Part shown: positions 10,417 to 19,334 of the stretch, in pieces
How the letters are laid out: every line of letters starts with the position of its first letter
Numbering within the stretch: the stretch's first letter is position 1
NCBI GenBank assembly: GCA_013389115.1
Contig: JACADY010000033.1
Span: forward strand, 1 to 50,366
Direction of reading: 5' to 3'
From: Alphaproteobacteria bacterium
GTDB taxonomy: Bacteria > Pseudomonadota > Alphaproteobacteria > Micropepsales > Micropepsaceae
Length of the DNA stretch: 50,366 nucleotides
Translations under genes and position numbers: made by a program
Notes under the pieces: model-generated
The model's database searches: none
What the model was told of the DNA's origin: nothing
The model's input: the letters and a program-made list of their open reading frames with translations, nothing else

Positions 10417-10929
10417 TTACTTGTGCTCCGCCAGCTTAAGCGCCGTGCCGAGGCGGAGGCGAATTTCCTGCGCCAATTCTCGGGCGGCGCGGGATTCGGC
10501 GTCCTTCTCGGCGCTGTAGGTTGCGAACTGGGACTCAACCACGTTGTAGGCCGCGATGGCGCGGGCTTCGCCCTGTTGCATCACTTTGTCCGTCTTGGCA
10601 TCGCGCAGCTCATACTTTCCACTCAGCTGATAATTATAGCGCGTCACCGACGCGTCGGAGCGGACAAGCAGACCCTGGCGCAGTTCGCCCAGCGTCACGA
10701 CGAGGCGATAGGCGGGGCTTGCCGGTTCGCCCGCCGGGTTCAAAATTTCGATGAGGTTGTTGCGCACCTCAAGCCCGACGCGGCCATCGATGTCCTCAAC
10801 GGAAATGGCGGCGAACTCCGCCGGCACGTTCGCACCGCTCTCCGGCTTGCCATAAAGGGGTGTGAAACCGCAGCCGCCGAGCGTCACGCTGAGGCCCAAC
10901 ACCATCGCTGCAAAGATACCGCTTTTCAT
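10417..10929 (-). CDS. lptE: LPS-assembly lipoprotein LptE
   Basis: A 170-residue outer-membrane lipoprotein that plugs and assembles the LptD barrel for lipopolysaccharide export. A signal peptide of about 19 residues ends in the lipobox LGGC (Cys20). The mature protein starts CGFTPLYG, the family hallmark. It sits between leuS and holA, the usual alphaproteobacterial order, with 11 bases separating it from leuS. Confidence 0.93.
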   Translation of the reverse strand: MKSGIFAAMVLGLSVTLGGCGFTPLYGKPESGANVPAEFAAISVEDIDGRVGLEVRNNLIEILNPAGEPASPAYRLVVTLGELRQGLLVRSDASVTRYNYQLSGKYELRDAKTDKVMQQGEARAIAAYNVVESQFATYSAEKDAESRAARELAQEIRLRLGTALKLAEHK

Positions 10930-10940
10930 CGAAACCCCCG

Positions 10941-13526
10941 TTATCCCGCCACGATATTGGCAATTCGATTTGGAACCACAATGATCTTTCTTACCTGAAG
11001 TCCGGCCAGGCTGCGAATAATGGCTTCACGTGCAAGCGCCTGCTGCTTCACATCGTCCTCTGCGGCATCACGCGCGATCTCCATCTCATCGCGCCGCTTG
11101 CCGTTGATCTGGATGGCGATCATGACCGTGTCCTGGCGCACGAGATCGGCGTCGGCCACCGGCCAGGGCGTGCGGACAAGGAGATCGGGGCCGCCCAGTT
11201 GCTGCCAGCATTCCTCGGCCAGATGCGGTGTCATCGGGCCGATGAGTCTCACGAGCATCTCCAGCGCTTCGCGCCGTGCCCATGCGAAATCGGGTGTTAC
11301 TCCGCCCTTCGCATCGCCAAGGGTATTCACCAGCTCATAGATGCGCGCGACCGCACGGTTGAAGCGGAAGGCCCGCAGGTCGTTGGAGACCTCATGCGCG
11401 GCGCGATGCGCGGCCTGGCGCAGCGCCTTCGATTCGGCCTCGAAATGAGCAGGGGCGGGCGTGGCAAAAGCGGGCAGCGACGGCTTTGCCTCGGTCACGA
11501 GACGCCAGACCTTTTGAATGAAACGCCAGGCGCCGTCGACGCCGCTCTGTGTCCATTCGCTGTCGCGTTCGGGTGGGGTGTCGGAGAGCATGAACCAGCG
11601 CGCGCAGTCAACGCCGTAGGTTTCGGCGATGATCTCGGGCGGCACGACGTTCTTCTTCGACTTCGACATTTTCTCAACGGCGCCGATCGTTACCTTTTCA
11701 TTCGTGCCGCGCCGGATCGCGGTACCGTCGTCGCGCCTTTCCACCTCATCGGGGAAGAGCCAGCGGCCCTCCATGTCCTTATAGGTTTCATGCGTGATCA
11801 TGCCTTGCGTGAAGAGGCCGGCGAAGGGCTCCTTCAGATCGAGATAGCCGGCCTCCTTCATCGCGCGGGTGAAAAAGCGCGCGTAAAGGAGGTGCAGGAT
11901 CGCGTGCTCGATGCCGCCGATATACTGATCGACCGGCAACCAATAATTCACTGCGTCGCGCTTCACGGGCGCTGAAGTCTCGCCAGGGCTGCAAAAGCGC
12001 GCGAAATACCACGAAGAATCGACAAACGTGTCCATGGTGTCGGTCTCGCGTCGCGCGGGCTTGGCGCAGACGGGGCAGGCGACATGCTTCCAGGTTGGAT
12101 GGCGGTCGAGCGGGTTGCCCGGCAGATCGAAGGCGACATCCTCCGGCAGGCGCACGGGAAGGTCGTCGCTCGGCACCGGCACCACACCACAAGCCTCGCA
12201 GTGGATGACCGGGATCGGGCAACCCCAGTAACGCTGGCGCGAGATGCCCCAGTCACGCAGGCGATATTGAACCTGACGCGTGCCCTTGCCCGCGTCCTCA
12301 AAGCGGCGGATCGCCTCAGCCTTTGCCTCTGCCACCGCAAGGCCGTTCAAGAAATGGGAGTTGGCAAGCCGCCCCTCGCCCGTAAAGGCTTCATCCTCAA
12401 TCGTGAAACGAGCCGGGTCCTCGCCTTCTGGAATGACGACGGGCGGGACGGGGAGGCGATATTTGCGCGCAAAATCAAGATCGCGCTGATCATGCGCGGG
12501 GCAGCCGAATATGGCGCCAGTGCCATACTCCATGAGTACGAAGTTGGCGACAAAGACGGGCAGCATCTCGCCCTCAAGGAAGGGATGCCGGACGCGCAGG
12601 CCCGTATCGAAGCCTTGCTTTTCAGCCGTTTCAAGCTCAGCCGTCGCGGTGCCCATGCGCCGGCATTCGGCCGCGAAGGCGGCAAGGGCGGCATTGGATT
12701 TCGCGAGATGCTCCGTCAGCGGATGATCGGCCGCGATGGCGCAGAAGCTTGCGCCGAAAATTGTGTCGGGCCGCGTCGTATAGACCTCGATCGTCGCTGG
12801 CGCGCCCTCACTCGCGTTCTCGATGTCGAACGTGAAACGCAGGCCCTCCGAGCGGCCGATCCAGTTCTCCTGCATCAGTCGCACCTTCTCAGGCCAGCGC
12901 TCCAGAGTCCTCAGACCGTCAAGCAGGTCATCGGCATAGGCGGTGATGCGGAAGAACCATTGGGTGAGCTTTTTCTTTTCAACGAGGGCGCCCGAGCGCC
13001 AGCCGCGACCCTCGACCACTTGCTCATTGGCAAGAACGGTCATGTCGACCGGATCCCAGTTGACGCTGGATTCGCGCCGATAGGCGAGGCCAAGCTTGAG
13101 AAAATCGAGGAAGAGACGCTGCTGATGCACGTAGTAGTCGGGATTGCAGGTCGCGATCTCGCGGCTCCAGTCGATCGATAGGCCCAGAAGCTTTAGCTGC
13201 GCGCGCATCGCGTCGATGTTTGCGTGCGTCCATTTCGCAGGATGAGACTTGCTCTCCATCGCCGCGTTCTCGGCCGGCATGCCAAAGGCGTCCCAGCCCA
13301 TCGGGTGGAGGACGTTATAGCCCTGCGCGCGCATGAAGCGGGCGACCACATCGCCCATCACATAGTTCCGCCCATGGCCGATATGGATCTTGCCCGAAGG
13401 ATAGGGGAACATCTCAAGGACATAGTATTTCGGCACGCCGGGCCGCTCTTCGGCGCGGAAGACTTGGCGGTCGTCCCAGATTTTCTGCCAGCGGGGTTCT
13501 ACTTCGGCGGCGTTGTAGCGCGACAT
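10941..13526 (-). CDS. leuS: Leucyl-tRNA synthetase
   Basis: An 861-residue class I aminoacyl-tRNA synthetase. The ATP-binding HIGH motif is at 48-51, in [14 protein letters not shown]. The KMSKS motif lies near 618-622. The CP1 editing domain (about 220-415) and the C-terminal anticodon-binding region are present. I placed the start at 13526, where the protein begins [17 protein letters not shown] as in homologs; the frame stays open upstream to 13628 but that extension crosses a terminator. It heads the leuS-lptE-holA group. Confidence 0.97.
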   Translation of the reverse strand: MSRYNAAEVEPRWQKIWDDRQVFRAEERPGVPKYYVLEMFPYPSGKIHIGHGRNYVMGDVVARFMRAQGYNVLHPMGWDAFGMPAENAAMESKSHPAKWTHANIDAMRAQLKLLGLSIDWSREIATCNPDYYVHQQRLFLDFLKLGLAYRRESSVNWDPVDMTVLANEQVVEGRGWRSGALVEKKKLTQWFFRITAYADDLLDGLRTLERWPEKVRLMQENWIGRSEGLRFTFDIENASEGAPATIEVYTTRPDTIFGASFCAIAADHPLTEHLAKSNAALAAFAAECRRMGTATAELETAEKQGFDTGLRVRHPFLEGEMLPVFVANFVLMEYGTGAIFGCPAHDQRDLDFARKYRLPVPPVVIPEGEDPARFTIEDEAFTGEGRLANSHFLNGLAVAEAKAEAIRRFEDAGKGTRQVQYRLRDWGISRQRYWGCPIPVIHCEACGVVPVPSDDLPVRLPEDVAFDLPGNPLDRHPTWKHVACPVCAKPARRETDTMDTFVDSSWYFARFCSPGETSAPVKRDAVNYWLPVDQYIGGIEHAILHLLYARFFTRAMKEAGYLDLKEPFAGLFTQGMITHETYKDMEGRWLFPDEVERRDDGTAIRRGTNEKVTIGAVEKMSKSKKNVVPPEIIAETYGVDCARWFMLSDTPPERDSEWTQSGVDGAWRFIQKVWRLVTEAKPSLPAFATPAPAHFEAESKALRQAAHRAAHEVSNDLRAFRFNRAVARIYELVNTLGDAKGGVTPDFAWARREALEMLVRLIGPMTPHLAEECWQQLGGPDLLVRTPWPVADADLVRQDTVMIAIQINGKRRDEMEIARDAAEDDVKQQALAREAIIRSLAGLQVRKIIVVPNRIANIVAG

Positions 13527-13550
13527 GAGTGGATAAGCTTCTTCAAGGAC

Positions 13551-13585
13551 AAAGCAAAAGCGCCGGACGATACCTTGTCCGGCGC
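13551..13585 (-). terminator. Rho-independent terminator of the DUF3576 gene
   Basis: A 9-bp GC-rich stem (GCGCCGGAC, 13560-13568, with GTCCGGCGC, 13577-13585) and an 8-base loop are followed on the minus strand by TTTTGCTTT. It is placed to stop transcription from DUF3576 before leuS. Confidence 0.8.
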
Positions 13586-13701
13586 CCTTGATGGAATCGC
13601 AAAAAATGGGATCGCTCGGCTGCTTCACCCTTCGCGGGCCGCCAAGGGTGGCCGCCTCAGGGCGAGGACTCTGAGGACTCTATAGTGTGGTCCTTACCCA
13701 T

Positions 13702-14232
13702 CTAGTTGACGGCGGCCACGCGCAATTGGCGGGCGCGCGTGAGAATGGCGTTCTCAAGCTGGGTGATCGTCTTGGGGTCAACCGCCGCGTTCTTCCAGCC
13801 TTCGGCCGTCTTTTCCTGGCGGAAGACTGAAACGCGCAAAGCATCGGCCCGCAGCGCCTTGTCGAGGATGTAGACGGTGACCTTCACCTGCTCATTCGGT
13901 GCTTCGGGGGGCTGGAACCAATCGGTGATGATGACGCCGCCGAAAGGATCGGCGGATTCCAGGGGCATGAAGGACAGTGTGTCGAGCGAGGCCCGCCACA
14001 GAAAGCTGTTGACGCCGATGCCGGCGCCCTCGTTGCTGCCGCCGCCGAAAATCTCAAGACCGCTGAAGAGGCCCGGTGGGTCCTTCGCGCCGGCTGTGGT
14101 CGAATCATAGCGCTCCGACCCGCCCACGGGGCGGGGATACTCGTTCTTGACATCGACGCTGCCACAGGCGGTGAGCCCCGACAGGGCGAGGGCGAACATC
14201 ACTGCTGCGAAACGATAGACCTGGCGAACCAT
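13702..14232 (-). CDS. DUF3576 domain-containing lipoprotein
   Basis: A 176-residue protein with a signal peptide ending in a lipobox (LTAC, Cys23), so it is a predicted lipoprotein. The mature part carries the DUF3576 pattern: a Gly-rich segment, then GVNSFLWRASLDTLSFMPL and ADPFGGVIITDW. The family is conserved in alphaproteobacteria next to leuS and has no assigned function; envelope biogenesis is a guess from its location beside lptE. It has its own downstream terminator, so it is probably transcribed separately from leuS. Confidence 0.92.
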   Translation of the reverse strand: MVRQVYRFAAVMFALALSGLTACGSVDVKNEYPRPVGGSERYDSTTAGAKDPPGLFSGLEIFGGGSNEGAGIGVNSFLWRASLDTLSFMPLESADPFGGVIITDWFQPPEAPNEQVKVTVYILDKALRADALRVSVFRQEKTAEGWKNAAVDPKTITQLENAILTRARQLRVAAVN

Positions 14233-14808
14233 GTGGCTTTGCTTCCTCTTGGCCGGGCCTTGCGGCCGCGGTATCCCCCAACCCCGTCACGACTGGGGCC
14301 TCCTATAGCGTGAGGCCCGGCAGAGGGGCAAGTTGCAAGGGCTTAACAGGCGACAAAGCCAATGTTGTGATTTCGAAGTCCGCTTCATTCTTGATATTGC
14401 CGTTGTCGCGGACTTCGAAATCAATACGACACTAGATTCAATGCGTTGCTCGTGTCCTGTCGCTTCCGAATTTCGCAAGGCGCCGATATCGGTATCAAGC
14501 GAATTTCGGAAGCGCGACGCTAGCCGCCGCGTGCAGGCCCCGGGCGTACTCACCCCAGAGTAGTGCTGGCCCGCCGTGAGACCGGGCGAAACTGAGGCTT
14601 TGTCACCCAAGACGGGGCCGATCTTCATGGTTCCGTCACCATTTGTGGCGAAGCCGCCACAGGGAGGGGGTCGCAAGTGTCGGGACTTGCCTCTTTGCTT
14701 GACCGTTTGGGGGCGATCCCGGACAACAGCGGCATGGATATGGGGGGCGGTCGCCGTCCCATATGGGCGGGCCCAATGTGGTTGGGCCGATTGGAACGCG
14801 AGGGACAC
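14233..14808. other. 576-bp intergenic region upstream of the first porin
   Basis: No gene is supported here. The left third holds repeat copy B (14369-14518). The rest is a probable long porin leader with small hairpins. One pairs GCAAGT (14673-14678) with ACTTGC (14685-14690). Another pairs GGCCCAA (14770-14776) with TTGGGCC (14782-14788), about 20 bases before the porin start. A GAGGGA ribosome-binding site is at about 14799-14804. The frame stays open upstream of the porin start to 14677, but that part does not look like a signal peptide. Confidence 0.6.
14369..14518. repeat. Dispersed structured intergenic repeat, copy B
   Basis: A 150-base element homologous to 3056-3206. Its first stem is a perfect 15-bp inverted repeat, GATTTCGAAGTCCGC (14369-14383) with 14408-14422, around a 24-base loop. 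Its second stem, CGCTTCCGAATTTCGC (14461-14476) with 14499-14514, pairs at 15 of 16 positions, and its loop contains the palindrome CCGATATCGG. Between the stems lies the conserved block ATTCAATGCGTTGCT. The better-preserved pairing suggests that this copy is closer to the functional form. Confidence 0.75.
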
Positions 14809-15987
14809 ATGAAAAGGCTTCTTCTGGGGACGACGGCGCTGATCGCAGCCGCGGCCATGGCGGGCACGGCCCAGGCCGCGGACAAGATCCGCCTTTCGGT
14901 GAGCGGCTATGGCAACTTTGCCGCTGCTTACGTTGATCAAGACGTGCCGGCGGGCTCGTCGCTGCGCGAATTCGGCTATGCGCAGGAAACGGAAGTTCAC
15001 TTCAAGGGCACGACGACGCTCGACAACGGCATCGTCGTCGGCTTCCGCGCCGAGCTCGAACTTGACCGCGACGAAACGTCGGGCACGCTCGGCTCTGCCG
15101 ACCTCATCGACGAGGTCTATTTCCACGTCACGACCGGCTTTGGCGAAATCCAGGTCGGCAGCCAGGACGGCATTGGCGACCAGTTCGGCGTGTTCAGCCC
15201 GATCGTCAGCCAGACGTCGAACCAGGGCACGCGCGTCAACGACAGCGAAATCTACTTCTTCCAGACGAACGCTGGCGGCAAGTTCCGTCCGGTTCCGCTT
15301 CGTACGGACCTGTCGCTCTCGGACGACAACCTGAAGATGATCTATATGACGCCCCGCCTCGCTGGCTTCCAGCTCGGCGTGTCGTACATGCCGGAACCCA
15401 CGAAGGGCTACTCGGGCTTCTCTGATCGTCGCGACAACGAATCCGAACAGGGCGACATCCTCGAAGCCGGCGTGAACTACAACGGCAAGTTCGACATGGT
15501 GTCCCTTAAGGCCTATGCCGCCTATGTGACCGGCTCTTCCGAGAACGGCACGCAGGACGACCTCGAGGATTGGGGCGCGGGCGTGCAGGTTAAGTTCGCG
15601 TTCGAAAGCTTTGACCTCGCGATCGGCGGTTCGTACCGTGATGCGAACGCGGGCGTGACGTCCACGACCTCCAGCGACAACCTCTCGGTTAGCGCCGTTG
15701 ATGACAACATCGACAGCGAGATCTGGGACGCGGGCGTCGTTGTCTCTTCCGGCCCCTGGTCGCTCGGCGCTAACTACATCACCGGTGAAACGGCAGATGC
15801 GGGCACGAACCTGGAAGGCACGGCTTGGGAAGTCGACCTCGGCTACGCGATGGGCCCTGGCATCAACCTGACGCTCGGCTACCAGAACTGGAACTATGAG
15901 CGTGACAGCGGCACGTTCTCGACGGTTTCCGGCACGGACGAAGCCGACGCCGATGTCGTGTACCTCGAATTCGCGTTCTCTACCTAG
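14809..15987 (+). CDS. Outer-membrane porin (first of a tandem pair)
   Basis: A 392-residue beta-barrel porin of the Gram-negative general-porin type. The signal peptide MKRLLLGTTALIAAAAMAG ends at a TAQA-type cleavage site near residue 28. The mature protein has alternating hydrophobic strands, starts with VSGYGNFAAAYVDQD and contains the loop-3-like segment GEIQVGSQDGIGDQFGVF. The final strand ends in Phe-Ser-Thr. I chose the start at 14809 because it gives an immediate signal peptide behind a GAGGGA site. Frequent TAC, AAC and GAC codons compared with the second porin suggest high expression. A strong terminator follows. Confidence 0.93.
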   Translation: MKRLLLGTTALIAAAAMAGTAQAADKIRLSVSGYGNFAAAYVDQDVPAGSSLREFGYAQETEVHFKGTTTLDNGIVVGFRAELELDRDETSGTLGSADLIDEVYFHVTTGFGEIQVGSQDGIGDQFGVFSPIVSQTSNQGTRVNDSEIYFFQTNAGGKFRPVPLRTDLSLSDDNLKMIYMTPRLAGFQLGVSYMPEPTKGYSGFSDRRDNESEQGDILEAGVNYNGKFDMVSLKAYAAYVTGSSENGTQDDLEDWGAGVQVKFAFESFDLAIGGSYRDANAGVTSTTSSDNLSVSAVDDNIDSEIWDAGVVVSSGPWSLGANYITGETADAGTNLEGTAWEVDLGYAMGPGINLTLGYQNWNYERDSGTFSTVSGTDEADADVVYLEFAFST

Positions 15988-16010
15988 TATCTGCCAACTT
16001 TCGGCAGGGA

Positions 16011-16040
16011 AAGGGGGCGGGTTTCCGCCCCCTTTTCTTT
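16011..16040 (+). terminator. Rho-independent terminator of the first porin
   Basis: A 10-bp stem (AAGGGGGCGG, 16011-16020, with CCGCCCCCTT, 16025-16034) and a 4-base loop are followed by TTCTTTT. It lies 23 bases after the stop codon and separates the two porin genes. Confidence 0.92.
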
Positions 16041-16184
16041 TGCCAACTCGCTCCGAGGTCGTCTCCTCACGTTGACCTTTGGGCTTTGTCTTTTGTGCTC
16101 TTGCAGGACGGTGGCAAAGCGGCCATTCTTCATCGTGCCGTCACAGGCGCCGGCCGCGTGGCCAGGTGGGGGGAGGGGAAATAC

Positions 16185-17417
16185 GTGACCAGAGGGTTGG
16201 CGCTGTCTGGCGCTTCCATCGCCATTTTGCTCCTGGGGCTTTCATCTGCCGCCGCCAAGGACAAGCCCTCGCGCATGCAATTTACCGTGTCGGGCTATGC
16301 CAATTTCGCGGTCGCCTATGTCGATCAGGATGATGGCGGGTTCCTTTCCTTGCGCGATGTGGGGATCGCGGCCGAGGCGGAAGTGCATTTCAAGGGCCGG
16401 CTCACGCTGGATAACGGCCTTCATTTCGGCTTCCGGGCCGAACTTGAACTCAATCGCTCGGGCGAATATCCCGGCGCCTTTCTCACCAGCGATGAAGCCG
16501 ACCTGATCGATGAGGTTTATGTCACGGCGCAGGATAGCTGGGGCGAAATCCAGGCCGGCAGCCAAGACGGCGTTGCCGATCAGATGGGCGTTTTTGCGCC
16601 CGGTGTATCTCGCGCCACGCGGGTCAGCGATGGCGAGATCTATTTCTTTCAGGACGGCTATAGCGACGGCGAATTCCGTCCCCTGCCGCTGCGCACCGAC
16701 CTTTACGGCTCGGACGACAATCTGAAAGTCGTCTACTTCACGCCGCGGATCGCGGGCTTCCAGTTCGGCGTTTCCTATACGCCGGAGGCCACCAAGGGAT
16801 TTTCCGGCACCGCTTCACGCGCGGATGATGATTTCAATCAACAGGGCGATTTCATCGAACTGGGCCTTAGCTATCGCACGCAAATCGAAGGCGTCGATAT
16901 CGCGGCCGCCCTCACCTATCTCACTGCCTCCAATGAGGATCCGGAGTATTTCGGCTCACGCCTCGGCTATGGCGATGATCTTGAAGAACTGCATTTTGGT
17001 GCCAGAGCCGGCTTCGCCCTCGGCGATTTCCGCATCGTCGCGGGCGGCTCCATCCGCCAATCGAACGCGGAGAACGGCATCATCTTCAGCGATGGCTATA
17101 CAGTCGCGCTCGATGCCATCGACGCGATCGTGTGGGATGCGGGGTTCACTCTCTCGCGAGGGCCCTGGACGATCGGCGCCACCTATTCAGCGGGCGAGAG
17201 CGATATCATCGACTATGCGGCCGCCGATGACCTTGGCACGCAGGAAGGCCATGGCTGGGAATTCTCCCTCGGCTTCGTGCCGGGGCCGGGCGTTCACCTG
17301 ACGCTCGGCTATCAGATGATCACCTATGAGGAAGAGGCGGTCTTCCCCTCATATTTCACAGGCACGGACAAGGCCGAGGCGGATGTCGTCTTCCTTGAGA
17401 CCGCGCTTTCCCTTTGA
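16185..17417 (+). CDS. Outer-membrane porin (second of a tandem pair)
   Basis: A 410-residue paralog of the porin upstream. Shared blocks include VSGY-NFA-AYVDQD, EVHFKG--TLDNG, FRAELEL, DLIDEVY and GEIQ-GSQDG. I chose the GTG at 16185 because a GGGGAGGGG ribosome-binding site precedes it and a signal peptide follows at once, ending near SSAAA/K. An in-frame start at 16086 would add a non-signal extension. Codon choice is more ordinary than in the first copy (many TAT and GAT). The intervening terminator means it probably has its own promoter. It converges on the TenI gene with 11 bases between stops. Confidence 0.9.
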   Translation: MTRGLALSGASIAILLLGLSSAAAKDKPSRMQFTVSGYANFAVAYVDQDDGGFLSLRDVGIAAEAEVHFKGRLTLDNGLHFGFRAELELNRSGEYPGAFLTSDEADLIDEVYVTAQDSWGEIQAGSQDGVADQMGVFAPGVSRATRVSDGEIYFFQDGYSDGEFRPLPLRTDLYGSDDNLKVVYFTPRIAGFQFGVSYTPEATKGFSGTASRADDDFNQQGDFIELGLSYRTQIEGVDIAAALTYLTASNEDPEYFGSRLGYGDDLEELHFGARAGFALGDFRIVAGGSIRQSNAENGIIFSDGYTVALDAIDAIVWDAGFTLSRGPWTIGATYSAGESDIIDYAAADDLGTQEGHGWEFSLGFVPGPGVHLTLGYQMITYEEEAVFPSYFTGTDKAEADVVFLETALSL

Positions 17418-17428
17418 CGGCTGCGGCT

Positions 17429-18082
17429 TCATCCGTTCACGGATAATCCTGAAATGGCGGCAAGACCTGCAGCGTGCGACCCAGCCAGACGCCGCGCGGT
17501 ATGACCGGTGATGCCGCCAAGGGCGATGACCGGCACGCTTGATCGGCGCGCCCAAGCCTCAAAGCGCAGGACTCCAAGCGTTCGCGCGCTTTTGTGCGAG
17601 CGTGTTGTGAAAACCGGCGAGAGAATGATGGCATCCGGCGCACTCGTCCGTGCACGGATCATGCTCTTTTCCCCGTGTGCTGCAATGGTCCAGCGCAGGC
17701 GCGGGAAGAGGCGGCGCCAGGCCGGCAATTTTCCGCCCAGGCGTTCGGGCAGGTGGCAGCCGAACGCGCCCACGCGCTGCGCCAGATAGGGATCGGCAGC
17801 GATGAAGAGGCGCAAGCGGCGCGATGCGCAGCGGATGGCCACCGCCCGCGCCAGGCTTTCCCTTTGCGCGCGCGGCCATTCATAGTGGCGCAGGATGACG
17901 CCCGTTCCTGCGGCAAGCGTTTCCAGAACGGGCAGGGGATCGCGCATGCGGTCCGCATCCGTCATCAGGAAGAGGCCGGGCAGGCAGGCGTGAGCGCGCG
18001 CGCGCATTGCCAGGGCCCGCCTTGCAAGGCGCTCGCGTTCCGCGCTAGAGGAGCCCCTCATCCCACCGGAGCTATCAGCCAT
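17429..18082 (-). CDS. Thiamine phosphate synthase/TenI family protein
   Basis: A protein of about 217 residues with the TenI/ThiE half-barrel pattern: LFLMTDADRMRDP at the first strand, GVILRHYEWP, a DAIILSPVF segment, and the phosphate-binding end VPVIALGGIT. Genuine ThiE joins the pyrimidine and thiazole moieties of thiamine. This branch, common in alphaproteobacteria beside yggS, lacks several ThiE active-site motifs and may not do so. I place the start at 18082; a Met at 18097 would overlap the divergent yggS start, and 18061 is also possible. Confidence 0.75.
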   Translation of the reverse strand: MADSSGGMRGSSSAERERLARRALAMRARAHACLPGLFLMTDADRMRDPLPVLETLAAGTGVILRHYEWPRAQRESLARAVAIRCASRRLRLFIAADPYLAQRVGAFGCHLPERLGGKLPAWRRLFPRLRWTIAAHGEKSMIRARTSAPDAIILSPVFTTRSHKSARTLGVLRFEAWARRSSVPVIALGGITGHTARRLAGSHAAGLAAISGLSVNG

Positions 18083-18095
18083 AGATCGGCCGCCC

Positions 18096-18770
18096 ATGGA
18101 CCATGCGTCTTCTCCCGCCGCCGCACTTCATAGCGTTCGTACGCGCATCGCGGCCGCTGCGGCAAGGGCGGGGCGCGCGCCAGAGGATGTCACGCTCATC
18201 GCCGTTTCCAAGACGCATGAAGCGCCCGCCATCCTGCCCGTGATCGCGGCGGGACAGCACGTATTCGGGGAGAACCGCGTGCAGGAGGCGATGCGCAAAT
18301 GGCCACCGCTGCGCGCGGCCCATCCGATGGTCAAGCTGCATCTCATCGGACCCTTGCAAACCAACAAGGCGCGGGAGGCGGTCGCCCTTTTCGATGCCAT
18401 TCATACGATCGACCGGATCAAGCTTGCCCGCATCATCGCCGAAGAAATGGCGCGCCAGGCAAGGACGCTCGCGCTCTTCATCCAGGTCAATATCGGCGCG
18501 GAGCCGCAAAAGGCCGGCGTCAGCATAGAGGATGCGCCCGGCTTTTTTCATCAGTGTAGGGATGAATTGGGGCTTCCGATTACGGGGCTCATGTGCATTC
18601 CGCCGGCGGATGAGGATCCCGCGCCTTTTTTTGAGAGCTTGCGCGACATTGCGCGGACGTGCGGGGTCAGCTTGCTCAGCATGGGCATGAGCGGCGACTA
18701 TGAAACGGCCATATTGCACGGTGCCACGCATGTGCGCGTCGGTTCGGCGATTTTCGGTGCGCGCGTATAG
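18096..18770 (+). CDS. yggS: YggS family pyridoxal phosphate homeostasis protein
   Basis: A 224-residue alanine-racemase-fold protein without racemase activity. It binds pyridoxal 5'-phosphate and buffers the vitamin B6 and amino-acid pools. The PLP lysine is Lys39 in AVSKTH. FGENRVQEA, HLIGPLQTNKA, the SMGMSGDYETAI phosphate-binding loop and the C-terminal RVGSAIFGAR are all present. Its start lies head-to-head with the TenI-like gene and shares a promoter region with it. The stop faces the L,D-transpeptidase gene 12 bases away. Confidence 0.95.
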   Translation: MDHASSPAAALHSVRTRIAAAAARAGRAPEDVTLIAVSKTHEAPAILPVIAAGQHVFGENRVQEAMRKWPPLRAAHPMVKLHLIGPLQTNKAREAVALFDAIHTIDRIKLARIIAEEMARQARTLALFIQVNIGAEPQKAGVSIEDAPGFFHQCRDELGLPITGLMCIPPADEDPAPFFESLRDIARTCGVSLLSMGMSGDYETAILHGATHVRVGSAIFGARV

Positions 18771-18782
18771 AGCGTTTCGATT

Positions 18783-19295
18783 TCAACTGCCCTTGATCGT
18801 GATCGTCGAATGGCTGTCGCACAGGGCAAGAATTTGCGCCAGCTCCTCGATGGGAACGCCGACACATCCGGCGGTAGGGCCATAATCGGTGCGGCACAGG
18901 TGAAGAAAGATCGCGCTGCCCTTTCCGGGCACGACCGGCGCGTCGTTGTACCCGATCACGCAAACGACATCGTAGAGATGATCCTCTCGCCACATCGCAT
19001 CGCAAGGCGCGCGGTGCGGCAGCCTGACGAGGCGATTATAGTCGGGGTCATCGGGCGCCTCGCACCAGCCATCATTCGGCGCCATCGCGCGCACGGGCAG
19101 GCGGGTTTCGGGGCGCGGCACCCGATCGGGCCTGTAGATCACTTCCCGCAGGGCCCAGGTGCCGATCGGTGTGATGCCATCGCCCTCGCGCAGCTTGATG
19201 CCGATGCCTCCTTTGCCCACCGAGCAGCGGGTCGTGAGCCCGCCGATCGACAGCGTGGCGCGGTCTTGTCCATCCGGTCTGACGATGATCTCCAT
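18783..19295 (-). CDS. L,D-transpeptidase (YkuD-fold) family protein
   Basis: A 170-residue protein with the YkuD active-site pattern: His132 in FLHLC, and GPTAGCVGVP with the catalytic Cys at 144. L,D-transpeptidases cross-link peptidoglycan stem peptides or attach proteins to them. No signal peptide is visible, and the protein consists of the catalytic domain alone. Export to the periplasm is therefore not shown, and a different substrate is possible. The start MEIIVRPDGQ at 19295 is consistent with homologs of this compact subfamily. Confidence 0.85.
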   Translation of the reverse strand: MEIIVRPDGQDRATLSIGGLTTRCSVGKGGIGIKLREGDGITPIGTWALREVIYRPDRVPRPETRLPVRAMAPNDGWCEAPDDPDYNRLVRLPHRAPCDAMWREDHLYDVVCVIGYNDAPVVPGKGSAIFLHLCRTDYGPTAGCVGVPIEELAQILALCDSHSTITIKGS

Positions 19296-19334
19296 GGCGC
19301 AATGGTAGTTCAGGTTCGACGGCGCTTGAAGACC

